Of a stretch of 64,000 nt of DNA, positions 45,501-59,100 are shown piece by piece (position 1 is the first letter of the stretch; each line of letters starts with the position of its first letter). Under the pieces are notes generated by a model. The model had not been told where the DNA came from and ran no database searches. It worked only from the letters and a program-made list of their open reading frames with translations. This DNA comes from Ampullaceana balthica (lineage: Eukaryota; Mollusca; Gastropoda; Lymnaeidae): NCBI GenBank assembly GCA_944989445.1, contig CALYLW010000968.1, positions 1 to 64,000 of the forward strand. Reading direction: 5' to 3'. A program made the translations under genes and the position numbers.

Positions 45501-48500
45501 TATAAAAAAGGGTACCAAAAAAGAGGAACTTTTTCTATCATTAATTTATTTTCATCCAATAATCCATCACTGACAAGTCTGACTAATGAAACCTTACTAA
45601 AGAAATGTGTTTGTAAAAAAAGATCAGGTTGATCAAAGGTAAAAATTAAAACATTTTATTATCTTGGGAGAAATTTTCTCAGTATCAAAGGTAAAAATTA
45701 AAACATTTTATTATCTAGGGAGAAATTTCCTCATTATCAAAGGTAAAATTTAAAACATTTTATTATCTACGGAGAAATTTTCATATTATCAAAGGTAAAA
45801 ATTAAAACATATTTTTTTTATCTAGGGAGAAATTTCCTTGAATGGTGACGAACTTATTGAAGGTGGATGCAGAGGTGAAATGTCCAATGGTATTGGCTAC
45901 ACAGAGGTTCGTCAGTTTCGAACAAATGCACATCTATTACGCTTTTACTTTGTGACTCGTTGCTATAACAACTACACTGAGAGTATTCTTAGTGATTTGC
46001 AGAAAGAACCTTACCCTGATCTTCTCATCATTAATTCCTGCCTATGGGATATAACCAGGTAATCATTTCAAATTATTATAGGTCAGATTAAAATATAATT
46101 TAAAATTAAACAGAATTTAAAAAAAATATAATTTGCCTTTTTGCCAAATGCAGAAGCTACATAAAATTGTCATAAGACAAAGGTGCAAAAGTGCTAGTAC
46201 ATAAGCAATTTCCTTTGAATAATTCAGTAAAAAAAAATGTATCAAATTTGTACAGGTAAGCCTTATCTCTTATGGCATCACTCTCCATAACTGTTAAACA
46301 ACTGCTATTAACATTAGTAGTTGCAGGAATGGCAGGAAAAAGTTTGAAAGGAAATCATTTTAATTCTTTTTTCCATCTTTCTTTAGATATGGCAGAGATG
46401 CCATTAATGACTACAAAGAAAATTTAGTGACACTGTTTTCAAGGTTTTCTGAGACTCTGCCTCCTGAATGTCTGGTGGTCTGGAATACAACACTGCCAAT
46501 ATCTAGCAGTGCCAAGGGGGGTTTCCTGGTACCAGAAATAGAATTCATGACAACAACATTACGTCTTGACATCCTTGAGGCCAACTACTATGCTCAGGGG
46601 GTACGCTTCTATAAGGGCTTTCATTTCTAAACAAAAACATTTAGAATAGCGTAGAAAGAAATGTTTTATGTATAACTTTATGTTATCTAAGTGCTAGAGC
46701 CCCCAAATGTTACAGAATGTTATGTTACGATTAATGAGCCTCTATCATTAAGAAACACAATGTTATTTTAAATTAACCTGTTGTGAATCACGCACAAAAT
46801 AAACAAATGCTGCCAGAAACACAATAACATTTAATGAATAGAATGACTAGGAATATAAATTAATAACAACCACAGCTTCCCTAGTATGTTAAAGTGGGTT
46901 CCTATGTTTTATAACACACACAGTCAGTGGTCCTTGGACATGTGCAATTCCTTCTCTATCATCTTGAATGAGTTACACTACGTGTCTCCCTCGCTCGTTC
47001 AGTTGGGTTGTCAGATTAACCTACAGGTTTTCTTCTCTTGGCAAGAGTGAAACTTTTAACTCGTTGAAGCGCAGATTCCAGTCTTAATAGTATGACGTTT
47101 TTCTTAAAAAGTTAACAATTTCCAGCGTCTTTTCCCGAAATCTTCATGAGATTTGCAAAGTCGGCAGAGAAGTTGTGAGATGGGGATAGAATTCTTATGA
47201 AATTAAGATGTGAAAAAGGGTATTGTAGTTAACTATGGCTGTCTGTAGGTATAAGTAGAGGTAAAAAGGCTGTCTTTCTGAAGTATAACAGTTATATCTA
47301 AAATGTTTACTGATAATTCAGAAATATCCGAAAAAGGCTTTGTGAATAATTTTTGTTGCTTACTCCCCTTTTTAACACGATCTGCAGTTTTCTCCTTGCG
47401 TTCCTCCTCAAGAAGTTTTCAGCCAAAATCGTTATGTTTTGTTTCGCTGTGTTGTTTCAGATTATACTCCTTACATACGGCAATCATTTGATGACACAGT
47501 AAATGCACTGCTTTCTTGCCTGTATTACCAAAGAAATATTAGTGTGTCCATTCTTTATTAAACACACGGAATTCATCACCGCTTTTACGTAGGGTTCATT
47601 GCCCCAGTTACTTAAAAAATTTAACTGTTGTAAAGACAAAATTGAAATAGAACTGACTGACAAGAAAAGTTCCTATTTACACTACCTGCACATACGCAGT
47701 GACATTATTGCTCTAATGGGAAACACGAGACGAACTTTTGGTCGTACACATGGCCGGTTTTCTGAATGTCTTGGTGGGCCACAAAAAAACTCTGGCAGGC
47801 CGCATGTAGCCAGCGAGACGCACTTTGCCCACCCCATATCAAGGCTATAATAGTAATAAATTTGCTAATAAATTGTATTTAATAATTGACCTGAAGTTTT
47901 TTTTTAATGATAAAATTTTAAAGCTAAATATTTAAAGACTGTATTGAATAAAAATTATTTTTAAAGCTGGTCATTTATAAATAGCTCTTTTAAAAGGCTA
48001 TAATTTTAGAGTGATATATTTTTATAACCAAATAGTTACAGCCATTTAATTGCCAAATGATTTTCTTTCTTCAATCCCCAGGTAGCAACCAGTTATGGCT
48101 TTGATATTCTTGATCTTCACTTCTACCTGAGACATCAACTTCATCGAAGAGTCAGGGATGGTATTCACTGGGACATGGTAGCTCATCGACAGATCACTAA
48201 TATCATCCTGACACACGTTTGTGAGTCCTGGAATATTCCTATCCCAAAAAGACCTCACACTTTTGGGAGCTACGGTTCAAGTCGTGCACGTAATGGATAC
48301 TATCAACGTATTGAGAAGCCCCAGGAACAGACAAATGGCTTGTCTCAGTTCGTCAGTAATCTCAGTCAGAGAATGTTCAGTGTGATGGATAATAATTTGT
48401 TTCAGGGATGCAATCCTTCACAAGAGAGTTACCAGGGATTTTCCTATGGTCATAGTCAGGATTACAACTGGATGCCTTATCAAGAAAGTTCCTATAATGG

Positions 48501-48555
48501 CGTGGCAGAAAGAGAGCGTTCACGCTTTAACCCATACAGACGTCAACGATATTAA
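39519..48555 (+). CDS. PCED1: PC-esterase domain-containing protein 1 (SGNH/GDSL-like), five coding exons
   Basis: Coding exons: 39519-39597, 40004-40083, 45826-46058, 46387-46600 and 48082-48555. They give 1080 nt and 359 aa, with GT-AG junctions and consistent phases (1,0,2,0). The exon 1/2 junction restores GDSIQRSIYKDLVLLLQ, the SGNH block I with the catalytic-type Ser. Exon 3 ends in IINSCLWDITR, exon 4 carries LVVWNTTLPI, and exon 5 carries DILDLHF and RDGVHWD, the Asp-x-x-His block. This block order and spacing match vertebrate PCED1A/B (FAM113). The last ~100 residues are Tyr/Ser/Gln/Arg-rich and not conserved. The family is named for similarity to plant and animal acyl esterases; its substrate is unknown. 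The start is chosen at MDMEIF, which aligns with the vertebrate N-terminal helix. The exon probably has an acceptor at 39439/39440, and the frame stays open to it, so a longer N-terminus is possible. Intron 2 holds a hAT within a hAT. Confidence 0.93.
41679..44821 (+). mobile_element. Nested hAT transposon (ZMYM1/DUF4371-like), TSD ATCACCTG
   Basis: 3143 bp. Ends CAGGGGCGCCCGCAGC and GCTGTGGGCGCCCCTG are inverted with one mismatch. The 8-bp duplication ATCACCTG is exact (41671-41678, 44822-44829). It carries one nearly full-length transposase copy. Same orientation as PCED1. Confidence 0.95.
42081..44533 (+). pseudogene. hAT transposase, ZMYM1/DUF4371 type, inactivated
   Basis: From the ATG at 42081 (MGASNKGETGEKSPPKKK, a basic start) a single frame runs through a TTF-type finger region (VYPFMSYSVKADGVFCAACS), the RNase H-like core (CIIVDETTDVS with the first Asp; GLRFDGAANMSG with the second) and the C-terminal dimerisation block (TSATAERS). 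It is broken by in-frame stops at 42756, 43551, 43557, 43911 and 44235. A frameshift lies near 44370, after which the final residues continue in another frame to TGA at 44531-44533. Because most of the coding sequence is still readable, decay is recent. The family gives 8-bp target duplications, as seen here. Confidence 0.85.
45632..45842 (+). repeat. 52-bp tandem repeat duplicating the PCED1 exon 3 splice acceptor
   Basis: Copies start (ATCAAAGGTAAAA) at 45632, 45684, 45736 and 45788. The last one runs into exon 3. Each contains the acceptor-plus-exon motif ATCT(A)(G)GGAGAAATTT. The AG is intact in copy 2 (before 45719) and copy 4 (the real acceptor before 45826), and changed to TTG and TAC in copies 1 and 3. 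Confidence 0.92.
46601..48081. other. PCED1 intron 4
   Basis: Mostly unique AT-rich sequence. It includes a hAT end fragment at 47740-47838. Open frames here are short and unrelated to PCED1. Confidence 0.6.
47740..47838. mobile_element. hAT end fragment in PCED1 intron 4
   Basis: GGCCGGTTTTCTGAATGTC, GGTGGGCCACAAAAAAACTC, GGCAGGCCGCATGTAGCC and CACTTTGCCCACCCC form a hAT-type right end like the one at 2119-2134. No partner end. Confidence 0.5.
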
Positions 48556-48603
48556 TCATCAGGAAAGTAACTTGTATGTTACTTCAATTCAATATGACAA
48601 GTA

Positions 48604-48614
48604 AATAAAATAAA
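48604..48614 (+). terminator. PCED1 polyadenylation signals
   Basis: Two overlapping AATAAA hexamers (48604-48609, 48609-48614), 50 bp after the stop codon. Confidence 0.65.
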
Positions 48615-51510
48615 TCATTGCAAAGACAGATTTAATACATCTACTTTCACTTTAGACTATCACTTTCGTTACGATGTAGTGTGTAACTTCCTAAAGCATT
48701 ATAAAAAATGTTAAATCAAAAGTATTTTAAAAACAAATTTAAAAAATATAATTAATGTATTATGATATGTTCATGTCAGGGCTTTTTGAAATTCAGTATT
48801 TGATAAAAAAAATATAATTTAGTAGGTACTCTACAATGCTAAGTTATTTTACGCAAAATTTTATGCTGAGGAGAGCGGGGTAAATTTAAATTAAGGAGTC
48901 TTAGATTTATTTGAACTATTTGACAGTTGTCTCCCTTTGGTCCAAGAGTAAAAAGCTTTCTCTCCAGTAGAAGTATAAGGCTAAGGTATTAATCATTTGA
49001 AACTCTGATCTTAACAATTAAGATATAAATCTTTTAACTCTGTGTATGATTGTTATGCAAACATAAGGCAGTTATGTGTGTGCTCCTTTTGCGACTGAGG
49101 AATTAGCTGTAAAAGGAAGTGCTCTTTTCCCTTTTAATTTGAAAATCTAATTTATTTAAATAGTTTTTCTTAAACTGATTTTTTAAAAAAAGTTTAAAGT
49201 TAAAAATCTCACATTTTATTCACAATATATGGAATGCAGCATTTTGTAATTTTAGTATTAAGATATATTCTTATAATTTTAAACATTTATTACAGTTTTT
49301 AATTGTGTGGTGCAAACCATGTTTAATTATTCTTTAAAAAAACCGGTATAAATTGTTATCTTTTCTTTTCATTTTAGTGATATATTTCTTTCCAAAATTT
49401 ATGACCATGCATTACACAAGTTTGTCCTTATCACTTTTAAACAATTAGTTTAACCAGTGAGAGTTGAAAAATCTTACGTAACTTTGCCAAAGATTTATTT
49501 TGCTGGTCATGTTTTCAGTTTCATTGCTATTTCATTACAGTTATTTCCCTTTAACAAAAAAATGAAATTTATTAAATTTAAGGATATTTTAATCACACTT
49601 AGTTTACTACTAACAATTTAGAAATTTAATTGTTAAAAATGTATAAACATAATAATCTTCATCCTGTATCAGACACAATGAGTCATTTAGGTTTAAGTTA
49701 TCTTCACTTGGAAAGAACTTAAGTTTTATAAGTAGAACATATACCTGTATTAAAGTAATTTCTTTGTATATATCTTATGTTTCGTTTTTGTTTTTAGATT
49801 TTTTTGCTACCAACAGGGCATTTGAAGTGGCGCCTTACAAGTATTATAAAGATTGTTTGGCCAAAACATTCCACTTTTTAATATTTTCTTTTACAAATAC
49901 TGGATGTATATATATATATTTATATTTTATATTAATGCCATCTTTAAAATTAATTTCTTATGATTAAAAGGGCTTGAAAAAATAGATATTTGAATTATTT
50001 TGAATAAAAGCAGAAGTTTACTATTTATGGTATAATTTCTTCCATGTTGTGAATTTAACAAGTTGATACTTAAGTTATTCAAGAATTAGAAATCAATAGT
50101 TATATAAAGAAGAATGCTTTTATGTGTTTCTAAAACAAAATATTAAATTATTGTTGAAATTGAATTCAACCACTTTTTGTTTTTAAATTTACAAATTATA
50201 TGCTTTGTGGTTGATAACAATAATAACTTACACATACAAACACAATTTTTTAAATTACATAGTTTTATTTACAATAAAATTACACCTGTGTTATAAAATT
50301 TGTTATAGTTGCTTTGCATTATGTATCAACTGACAGGATTTTAGCATTACATTTTTTTAAAGGCCTTATTACAATTTTGTTTCTTCCAAGATATCATGTA
50401 TATAATCATGTATATATACATAAGAGAGATATCAAATCTCCAATAATCTTTTTCTTTGCATGTAATTTCTGTAACTGGCCATCTGTATATTAAAAATAGT
50501 ACAAACAAATGTAATACATGTATTTTCATTCCCACCCCCATGTTACATACTGTACTATATTAGGACCTCCCTTCACTAAAGGTACCATAAGTACAAATTA
50601 ACTTTCCTCTGCTCTCCCTAAATTAATTTTTTTTTAAAATTTAATGGAACATGAGTGGTGTGTGATTACCAAACAACTGCATTATGACCACAAGATGAGT
50701 ACATCTGTTGCCCTGTAACATAAGGATCTGAAGAATGTAATAGATCAAAACAGGAAGCAGGTCTCTAATATATCCAACATTTCACTAAGAGCAAGCAAGG
50801 ATGTTTTTCCCAATCAAGGAGCATGTGTCCCTTGATCCTCTATCTCCCGCTCCCTGCTTCTCTTTACCTCCCACATACATTTCTCCAGCTTCCCGGTCCT
50901 CAAAGTCACATGACCAGTTTTAAATTGTTAATTGAATGAGTTGAAGCATGTGAACACTTCTCTTGACACCTTAGCCTGCCTGTGTATGTAACTTTGTTCA
51001 TATCTAATGTGTGATTTCAACCACGCCTCTGACTGAGAATTCTTTGTGTGTAATTGTTTGGTAGGCTACAAATTTATTTGTGTACGTACACATTCAGATG
51101 AGACAAATAGTATATATGGACAGCCTCAAAGGTGCTGGTATATTAATGAACAATATGTCAAACTATTTTGAGTATCATACATAAATTTAATTTACTATGT
51201 CATATTTAATACTCAAAAACATTAAATAACAAAAACTTTAAAATTTAAACACTATACAAATGCTTTATTTTTAAGTTATTGCACACATATGGAAATTGTT
51301 TTTTTTTAATAGCAGTGTTATTAATACAGTGACAGGACTGCCAAGAAATGCATACAATAAATAAATACCATTTGAAAAATACAAAAAAATATGGTTTGTA
51401 TAAGTTCAAGTGTGCAGAAATTTTGTACCTTTAACAACAATACAAAAGTTGCAAGCTAAACTCAGATTATTTTTAAAGCAAACTTTTACGTTATTTTTAC
51501 ACTACAAAAA
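48615..51510. other. Intergenic between convergent PCED1 and BORCS7, no gene seen
   Basis: AT-rich with T-runs. Only short open frames without splice context. No transposon ends recognised. Confidence 0.5.
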
Positions 51511-51823
51511 TGTATGTGAGTGCTGGTTCATAACTTAATGTATGTGAGTGCTGGTTCATAACTTAATGTATGTGAGTGCTGGTTCATAACTTAATGTATG
51601 TGAGTGCTGGTTCATAACTTAATGTATGTGAGTGCTGGTTCATAACTTAATGTATGTGAGTGCTGGTTCATAACTTAATGTATGTGAGAGTGCTGGTTCA
51701 TAACTTAATGTATGTGAGAGTGCTGGTTCATAACTTAATGTATGTGAGTGCTGGTTCATAACTTAATGTATGTGAGTGCTGGTTCATAACTTAATGTATG
51801 TGAGTGCTGGTTCATAACTTAAT
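51511..51823. repeat. 28-bp minisatellite, 11 copies
   Basis: The unit is TGTATGTGAGTGCTGGTTCA plus TAACTTAA. Two adjacent copies carry an extra GA (GTGAGAGTGC) and are 30 bp. Confidence 0.96.
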
Positions 51824-53182
51824 CTGAATGATGTGTATCCTCTCATCAAGCCTCAAGATACATAATAAATGCATAAGATCAATAAAATCAATAATTACAT
51901 CAGTAGGAACATAAATTGGAATTTAATAATATTCAAGGCTAATAGAAACCAGTTAGTCTCATGGAACCTGTCAGCAAAGTAGGTCTTAATAACATTTATA
52001 TTTAAACTAGGTCAGGGTTTTCTTATCTGTTGAATGTGCAGCTTTCACTAAAAAGTTTGGTCACATTTTAAGCTGAATGGGCTTTGATGGTATTTGATTG
52101 AAAAATATTTTGTGTTTCAAAGTTGTGGGGTGTCAAATAACATTGTAGCAATTGAACCAGTCTCTCGACATTCAAGCTACAACACCATTGTGTGGAGAGG
52201 AACCCTTGCCATGAAAATATTTCTTAAAGCCAATTTATGATGGTTTCTGGTATAGTGCTATATGTCCATTCTAGTGCTAGTCCAGTGTGCTCAATGATTT
52301 ACTCAATGTAATAAATGTCACTTAAAATTTAAAAGGTATAAAATAAAAAAATTAGAATTTTTTTTCCCTTCTAATTTTAAAATGGCATTGTAATACTATC
52401 TTATCTGTTACAGACGCTCCTTCTATACAGAAGATTATTGCGTCCTACGCATATCTATGGTTTGTGTCTAGTCCTGCATTCTTATTCGAGTTTTAAATGT
52501 TGATAAAGTGTTGGTTTTTCTGGTTTCTTCAGGCAGCCCATTCCACACCCGAATTCCGGACTACTCCAATATTTGGCTTTTTCAACCTAGTTTGGAGACT
52601 TAAAAAAACTTTGAAAGGTGCAAATTACAAAAAAAGAAACAAAAGATAAATTTTGTGGCAGTCAATTTTTAGATTTTACCTATGCAAGTTTGCAAACTAG
52701 ACTTGAATATTTCATCTACAGCCCGGATCTGAAGACCTAATAAACTGCTTACTAGGACACAAACATGTCTCAATCTTTCACCAGCTAACAGGACATTTAA
52801 AACTTAATTTCCACTCCACTGCAGGGAACAAGCCCAAATAGCAATTAGATCTGAATGGTACAGGCTATATCATTTCAATTAAAACTTTATAATTTATGAA
52901 AGCAAATACAAGCTGTTCAGTTCCTTGCAAACACAAAAATAATGGTGTACCAAATCAGGCTTTTGTTAACATTTTTAATACAATGAAATTAATAAATACA
53001 AAATAATTTTTTAAAATATCATTGAGGCACAACATTGAGGCCTATGAATAAAACATTATTCATTTGTTCTAAAAGAAATAAAAGAATCTGCCCTGAACAT
53101 TTTGAAACTAAAGTGGTCTGTTACTATTTAACTGATACATAACTTATATACACACACTGCTGAAGATGCCTGTGACTACTGG
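51824..53182. other. 3' flank of BORCS7 with a LINE end
   Basis: Apart from the LINE fragment at 52397-52562 no feature was recognised. It may contain the BORCS7 3' UTR on the - strand. Confidence 0.4.
52397..52562 (-). mobile_element. LINE 3' end, inverted copy
   Basis: Reverse complement of the 3' end at about 4975-5137: TATCTTATCTGTTACAGACG, then GCTCCTTCTATACAGAAG and on to AATTCCGGA. Only the last ~165 bp. Confidence 0.8.
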
Positions 53183-56100
53183 TCAGTGACTTATGGAAGC
53201 TATTTGATCTTGCACTTCATCCAAGTAGCTTAAACTTTGGAGAAAAAAAAATACAGTACAAAGTATGCATAAAATTAAAAACATTATTTGAAAAAAAAGA
53301 AGAAAAACATTAAAGATTATACAGAAAACATAAAATTTTAAATTCATTTCAATAAAGAAATACAGTTCTATGACAAAAAAAATATCCTAAAACTAAAAAC
53401 AATTAATTTTTTTCCCTGCCATTTGTAAATTTTAAAAACTAAAACAATCAAATACCTTCGAGCTATTGCCGAGTGTCTGAAATAGAAATAATAATAAAGA
53501 AATCGTAATTAAATTATAAAAATAAATGCAAAATTATTATGAAACATGTAGATGGTCACAAATAACACTTGTGGAAAACAAATGACTATATATTCTGTGC
53601 TTGTAAATAGTAATAAAAAAAGGGTAAGTGAACTTATTATATTTATTTAATTGGTTGATTTGCATATCTATTAAATTATTTTGCAATGAGATCACATTTC
53701 AGAGACTACAAATTTTAAAGTTATTTTGCATGACTTCTTAACTGTTTAAAAAGATTTTTAAAAATTTGTTGTCCACCAAGTCACTCACTGAAATTCAAGC
53801 TGTGAGCGAAGTAAATCCATTTTCCGCATTGTCTGAAAATGTAAAGAGATAAATTAACACTATTTGAAAAAAAAACATTTGCCTGTAACTTCAAATTTTT
53901 AAATACAGCAGAAATTTCAGTAGCTGAAATATAACTAATCTTAGGTGGATCAAAAACACTAAAATTTGCATCTGTAGTATTTATGTTTAAGCTGGGGCCC
54001 ACAAACTTTTTAAAGAGAGGGTCAGTTCAATGTGCCTTGACACCCTTAGAGGCTTGATAAGATTGAAATAAATTTGAATTCATTTGCACAACGACTAACT
54101 GGCCATTGCTGTCTCCCCTTGCCTTCCCAATTCAGAACAGCACATTCAGCTTAGGGTGACAGGGAAGATCTGTTGTCTTCCTGAATATTTAAACATCATG
54201 CTGAATCCGGCTCCATTATTATTATAGGCATTTTCATTTAAAATCAATCACACTTTACTACCTGGGTATCTTTGTGGTGTTTTGGTTTAAGACTATAACC
54301 TGTCCATAGCCATAGTTTGAGAAATACTGGCTTAAAGAAACTAATCCTACAGAAAGATATATAAATTAGGGGTCTACCGATATATCGGCTGGCCGATATA
54401 TCGGCACCGATATCTGGATATCGGCAATATCGGTATCGGTAGACTGTAAAGGTCCCGATATTGACGTCACCGATATTTCATAATAAGTGACATTTTGACC
54501 CCAAAAAAAAACGGAAACAAAAAAACTATCATTTAGGTTTACAATATCTCGACAAATTAATATATCGACCCCGATACCAGTATTGAAATAGTCAAAAGAG
54601 TCCTAGTATTAATATGTGCAGCCACGATACAGTGTGCCATGTGCTTTGATATTGTTTAGGTATCGGCCGATTTTCGTATACTCAGAAATACTGTGTAAAT
54701 AGTGCCGATGCCAAGTATACCGTAATTGCTCTAATAAATGGATAACATGTAAACATTATGTTCACGTAATTGCTCTAATAGCAAAGATGCACGCAGAATC
54801 GCAGATGTCTAAAACATTTCGTTTCGTATGGAATAACAAAATGTACCGTGTGAAGACGTGTTGTCATTGGCAACCATTCAAGCTTCAGCCTCATTTTCAC
54901 TATATTACTATTGTACTTTGTTCTCATTGTTTCATTCATAAAAGGTGGCCGTGTGCAAAAGCCATTAAACTATTGGTTAGAATTAATAATTATGAGTCAA
55001 GGTTGAAGTTTCAAAAGGAGTACCTAATATGCTTGTACATTTTTATAAGGACGGTTCGTTTTGTTATGAGTGCTATGTAGGTCATGAACTGGAACTTGTA
55101 AACACATCGGAAACTTCGTTTCGGGAAAAAAAATCGGTATTTCGGCAAAACTGGATATCGGTAGACTCCTTAATTATAAAATATAAATAATTACGAGTGA
55201 TAAATTTAAGAATGGCGTCATCAAATATGACCGCTGTTATTTTTGTCCTAACAAATACTCATATCGGCACTCATATCGGAGAAAAAATATCGGTAATATC
55301 GGCAAAAATACTTATCGGTAGACCCCTAATATAAAATATAAATAATTAGGAGTGATGAATTTAAGAATGATCGATGTCATCAAATAAGACCGGTGGTTTT
55401 TGTCCTAACAAATATTCATATCGGAAAAAAATATATCGGTAATATCGGCGAAAATGCCTATCGGTAGTCCCCTAATATTAAAGATAAATAATTACGAGTG
55501 ATAGATTTAAGAATGACGTCATCACAAATACCCTATCGGCACTCATATCGGAAAAAAATATCGGTAATATCGGCAAAAATGCGTATCGGTAGTCCCCTAA
55601 TATTAAAGATAAATAATTACGAGTGATAAATTTAAGAATGACGTCATCAAATATGACCGCTGGTTTTTGACATAACAAATACTCATATCGGCACTCATAT
55701 CGGCAAAAAAAATATCGGTAATATCGGTATCGGCAATATCGGCAAAAAGGCATATCGGTAGACCCCTAATATAAATATGATACTCCAGTGGCGTAGCTAG
55801 GGTCATGTGCGCCCGGGCACATGACACAAAATCGGCGTCCCTTGTCGGACCGAAAGGTTCTGGGGGCTCATTGAGCCCCTAAGAAAAATTTGAAATTTTA
55901 CGGTTTATATAGTTCATTTTCGAAACTTCTGGTATTTTAATGAAATAGAATACAGACTAATAATTCTCTATACGATTGTAAAAAATTTATTTGAAAACAA
56001 AAATACTCGACTAATTATACGATTAGACATAGTACATAGTCTACACAAAATTGATTCTCCTTGATTTAATTTGATTGTCGCAAACTCGTCAATCACGTTG

Positions 56101-59100
56101 TCAAAATTAATATTCTCAAGTGTTTCTCTTTCGATGCTAAGGAGTGCAAGATCACTGGGACTATCTTTTCCAATTGAAGCACGTAAATAAGACAAAATAA
56201 GCTTCAGTTTGCTGAAGGACCACTCACAGCTTTCAGTTGAAACAGCAATTGTTAGAAGCATTTGAAGTGAAATGCTCTTGACTCGGAAATACGTCATCTC
56301 CATATGAAACAATAAAACCAAAAACATCCAAAGGAGTTTCCGATAGAACTTCAGTCCGGGTACTGAGAAGCATTTTTCAGTCTCTGATTTATGTGCACAA
56401 GTCATGACCATTGACGTCAGTGTCGTATAAATTAGCAAAATCTAAGCAATTTTAACGAAGTGTATCGACTTTTGTCTCAGCAAGAAGAGTTTTGACGTCT
56501 TGTAAAAATCCAAATTTGTTGTTTAGATTTTTTTAGACGTATAAACCGAATTGATATCTCCTGTTGGGAGTCTATCAATTACGCTGTTCATATCACGTGC
56601 AATTCTTCTTCTGCAGAAAGTCCTGCATATCTTGTTAATTCTCCAGGCATCCTCCGATGTCGTCTAATCCTTCTGTCAACCTAGATTCCCCAAAGTTGTG
56701 CATCTTCCTTTCCATTACCTACCTCAACCTGGCTCAAAATATCACGAATGTTGACAATTTCTTGCTCAAGCGATTCAAGATCAGATGCTGCTTCCTTGAA
56801 ATTCACAGTAGGATTCTGCAACCGTTTCTGGACACGATCAATTTTCCCAAGTATGATGTTCCAGAAATGTAACAAAACTAGGAATTTAAAGTTTAATATA
56901 CCTGCCAGCAAAGTTTCTGCATCACTTCTGGTGTCAGGCGTCATATTTGTATGTTTTGATAATTTTTCCAACAGCTCTACCAGTTCATCTAGTGAAATCT
57001 AGTCCTTCATAAATTGCTTTAACAGCTTCTGATCGTGCACTCCAACGTGTTTCAGACTTCCTCTTCATTGTGATTGGCACAACTCTTTTTAATTCTTCCA
57101 AACGAGTTGTTGAACGAGAGAAAACAAAAATTTATACTTTCAACTGTTCCAAAAACGTGATAACAACTGGATCCTGTTTAGCTGAGTGTACTCTTGGTAA
57201 GTTTAAGCTGTGGTTATCACAGTTGATGAACAATGCTCTGTGATTTCTGGCACATATTCGGTGTTGAAGGCCGGATATATGCCCAGTCATTACAGCAGCA
57301 TTGTCATAACATTGTGACCGATAGTCGGCTAGAGGTATGTTATTAGATTCTAGTTTCTCCACGATAACTCTTTCAATGCTTGCTGCGTCTTTGGAATGTA
57401 TCTGGATAAAACCTAAAAATGATTCTTTGATGGTTTCTTTTTTAGTTTGAAAATCCACATCCACAAATCTGATGACTTGAGAAAGCTATTCCCGGTGTCT
57501 TAGATCGGGTGTTGAGTCAAGTAAGATACCGTAGTACTTGTTTTTTCTGATTTCACTCAACAGCTGATTCCTTACAGTCGATGAAAGTAGGTGGATAAAT
57601 TCATTTTGGATTTCCTGTATAAATAAGATACTGAACCTGGATTTTCTCAGGAATCTTGTAAGTGCTTTTCTAACAGTGGATCATACTGATCAAGTTTGAT
57701 CACAGAGAGACAGGAAAGAGAGGCGGTGTCTGATGTTTCATATAAAAGGAATCCAACTTGCTTTGACATACCCACACAATCCCTTGAGAGGAGAGACCTT
57801 CTGTAAGCCAGTGGTTCTCAACCTTTTGAGATTCAAGGACCACTTGAAAAATGTGTGTCTTAGCTACGGACCACTACTAAAAATTGTGCTACTGCCGAGC
57901 TGGAAAGTTAAATATAATTATACTGTGTATATCTTATCTGTTGCACACGCTCCTTCTATACAGAAGATTATTGTTAGCTATAAGTAGTATACATGTTAGT
58001 TAGTAAAATTATACTAATATGCTACGTTTTGCGTGCTCCAAAAACAATATTGTAATGGCTTTCTTTTGTAAAGAACAAATGTCATTTATATTAGTCTCAT
58101 AGTCTTCTTATTTAATTCTACTTGCTAACTATAAAAAAACTTTAAGTCATAAACAGTAGTTTTGTATTAAAAAGACTGCTATATTAGTTTATTTAGTACG
58201 AAAGATGTTTTGTTTTTATTGTAAGCAATGCAGAAAATCCACTTTCACAAAGTTGCAAAGGGTAAAAGTATTTTAAAAGCTATCTGAGACAGTTCGGAGT
58301 ACTCCAAAATTTCATTAAGCCCACTTTCTGATGCAACATATTCAAAGTGGTATCGCTAGTCAGTTCAATGAATTGGTTTAATTACGATGTTGGTAATTTT
58401 ATTTGATGAGACAATGTGTGCGAGATTAGGACTGGAAACCCACGAAAAACCACTGAACGTTAAAAATCACCAAAGTAGAATTAAAATTGGCCTGCATTGA
58501 TCGAATATGACCAGAAATCAAATTTGTCAACAGTTGTTTATTTATTTCAACATTTTCTGGTTTCTCGGTGATTTCGTATAATTGATCAAACATCTCAAAG
58601 TTACCTTGAAATAATCTTCTTTTCCACAGATCATGCTTTTTTCGTAAAAGCAGACACTTTGTCACTGAGAGTAATATAATGTGTCTGCTTTCCTTGCGAG
58701 TTGAATTAAGTTTATTGAGTTCTTCAAAAGTTTCAGCCAAGTAAGCCAGAACAGCAACCCATAAGCTATGGTTCAAATGATCAACAAGCTTTGAGTTTTT
58801 TCTACAAGAAACTCTCTTACGTATTACAACCAGCGAATTTCAGTATACATCAGTAACTGTTAATGTTCAAGATTCATATTCGAACATAAGAAAGCAAAGA
58901 AATGAGAATTTAATAGACGAGCCTTGATAAAATTTAAAAACTATTTAGGCCAGATCAAAAATATATTTTAAGTCAGCGTTAATTCTTTTACTTGTTAGTC
59001 TTTCTCGATGAATCATACAGTGCGTAAATTTCATGCTTTGCTCGCGGACCACCTGGCACATCTTCGCGGACAACTAGTGGTCCACGGACCACAGGTTGAG

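Noticed and set aside
49764..49967. Small + strand gene
   Set aside because: Short AT-rich frame without acceptor/donor context or recognisable similarity.
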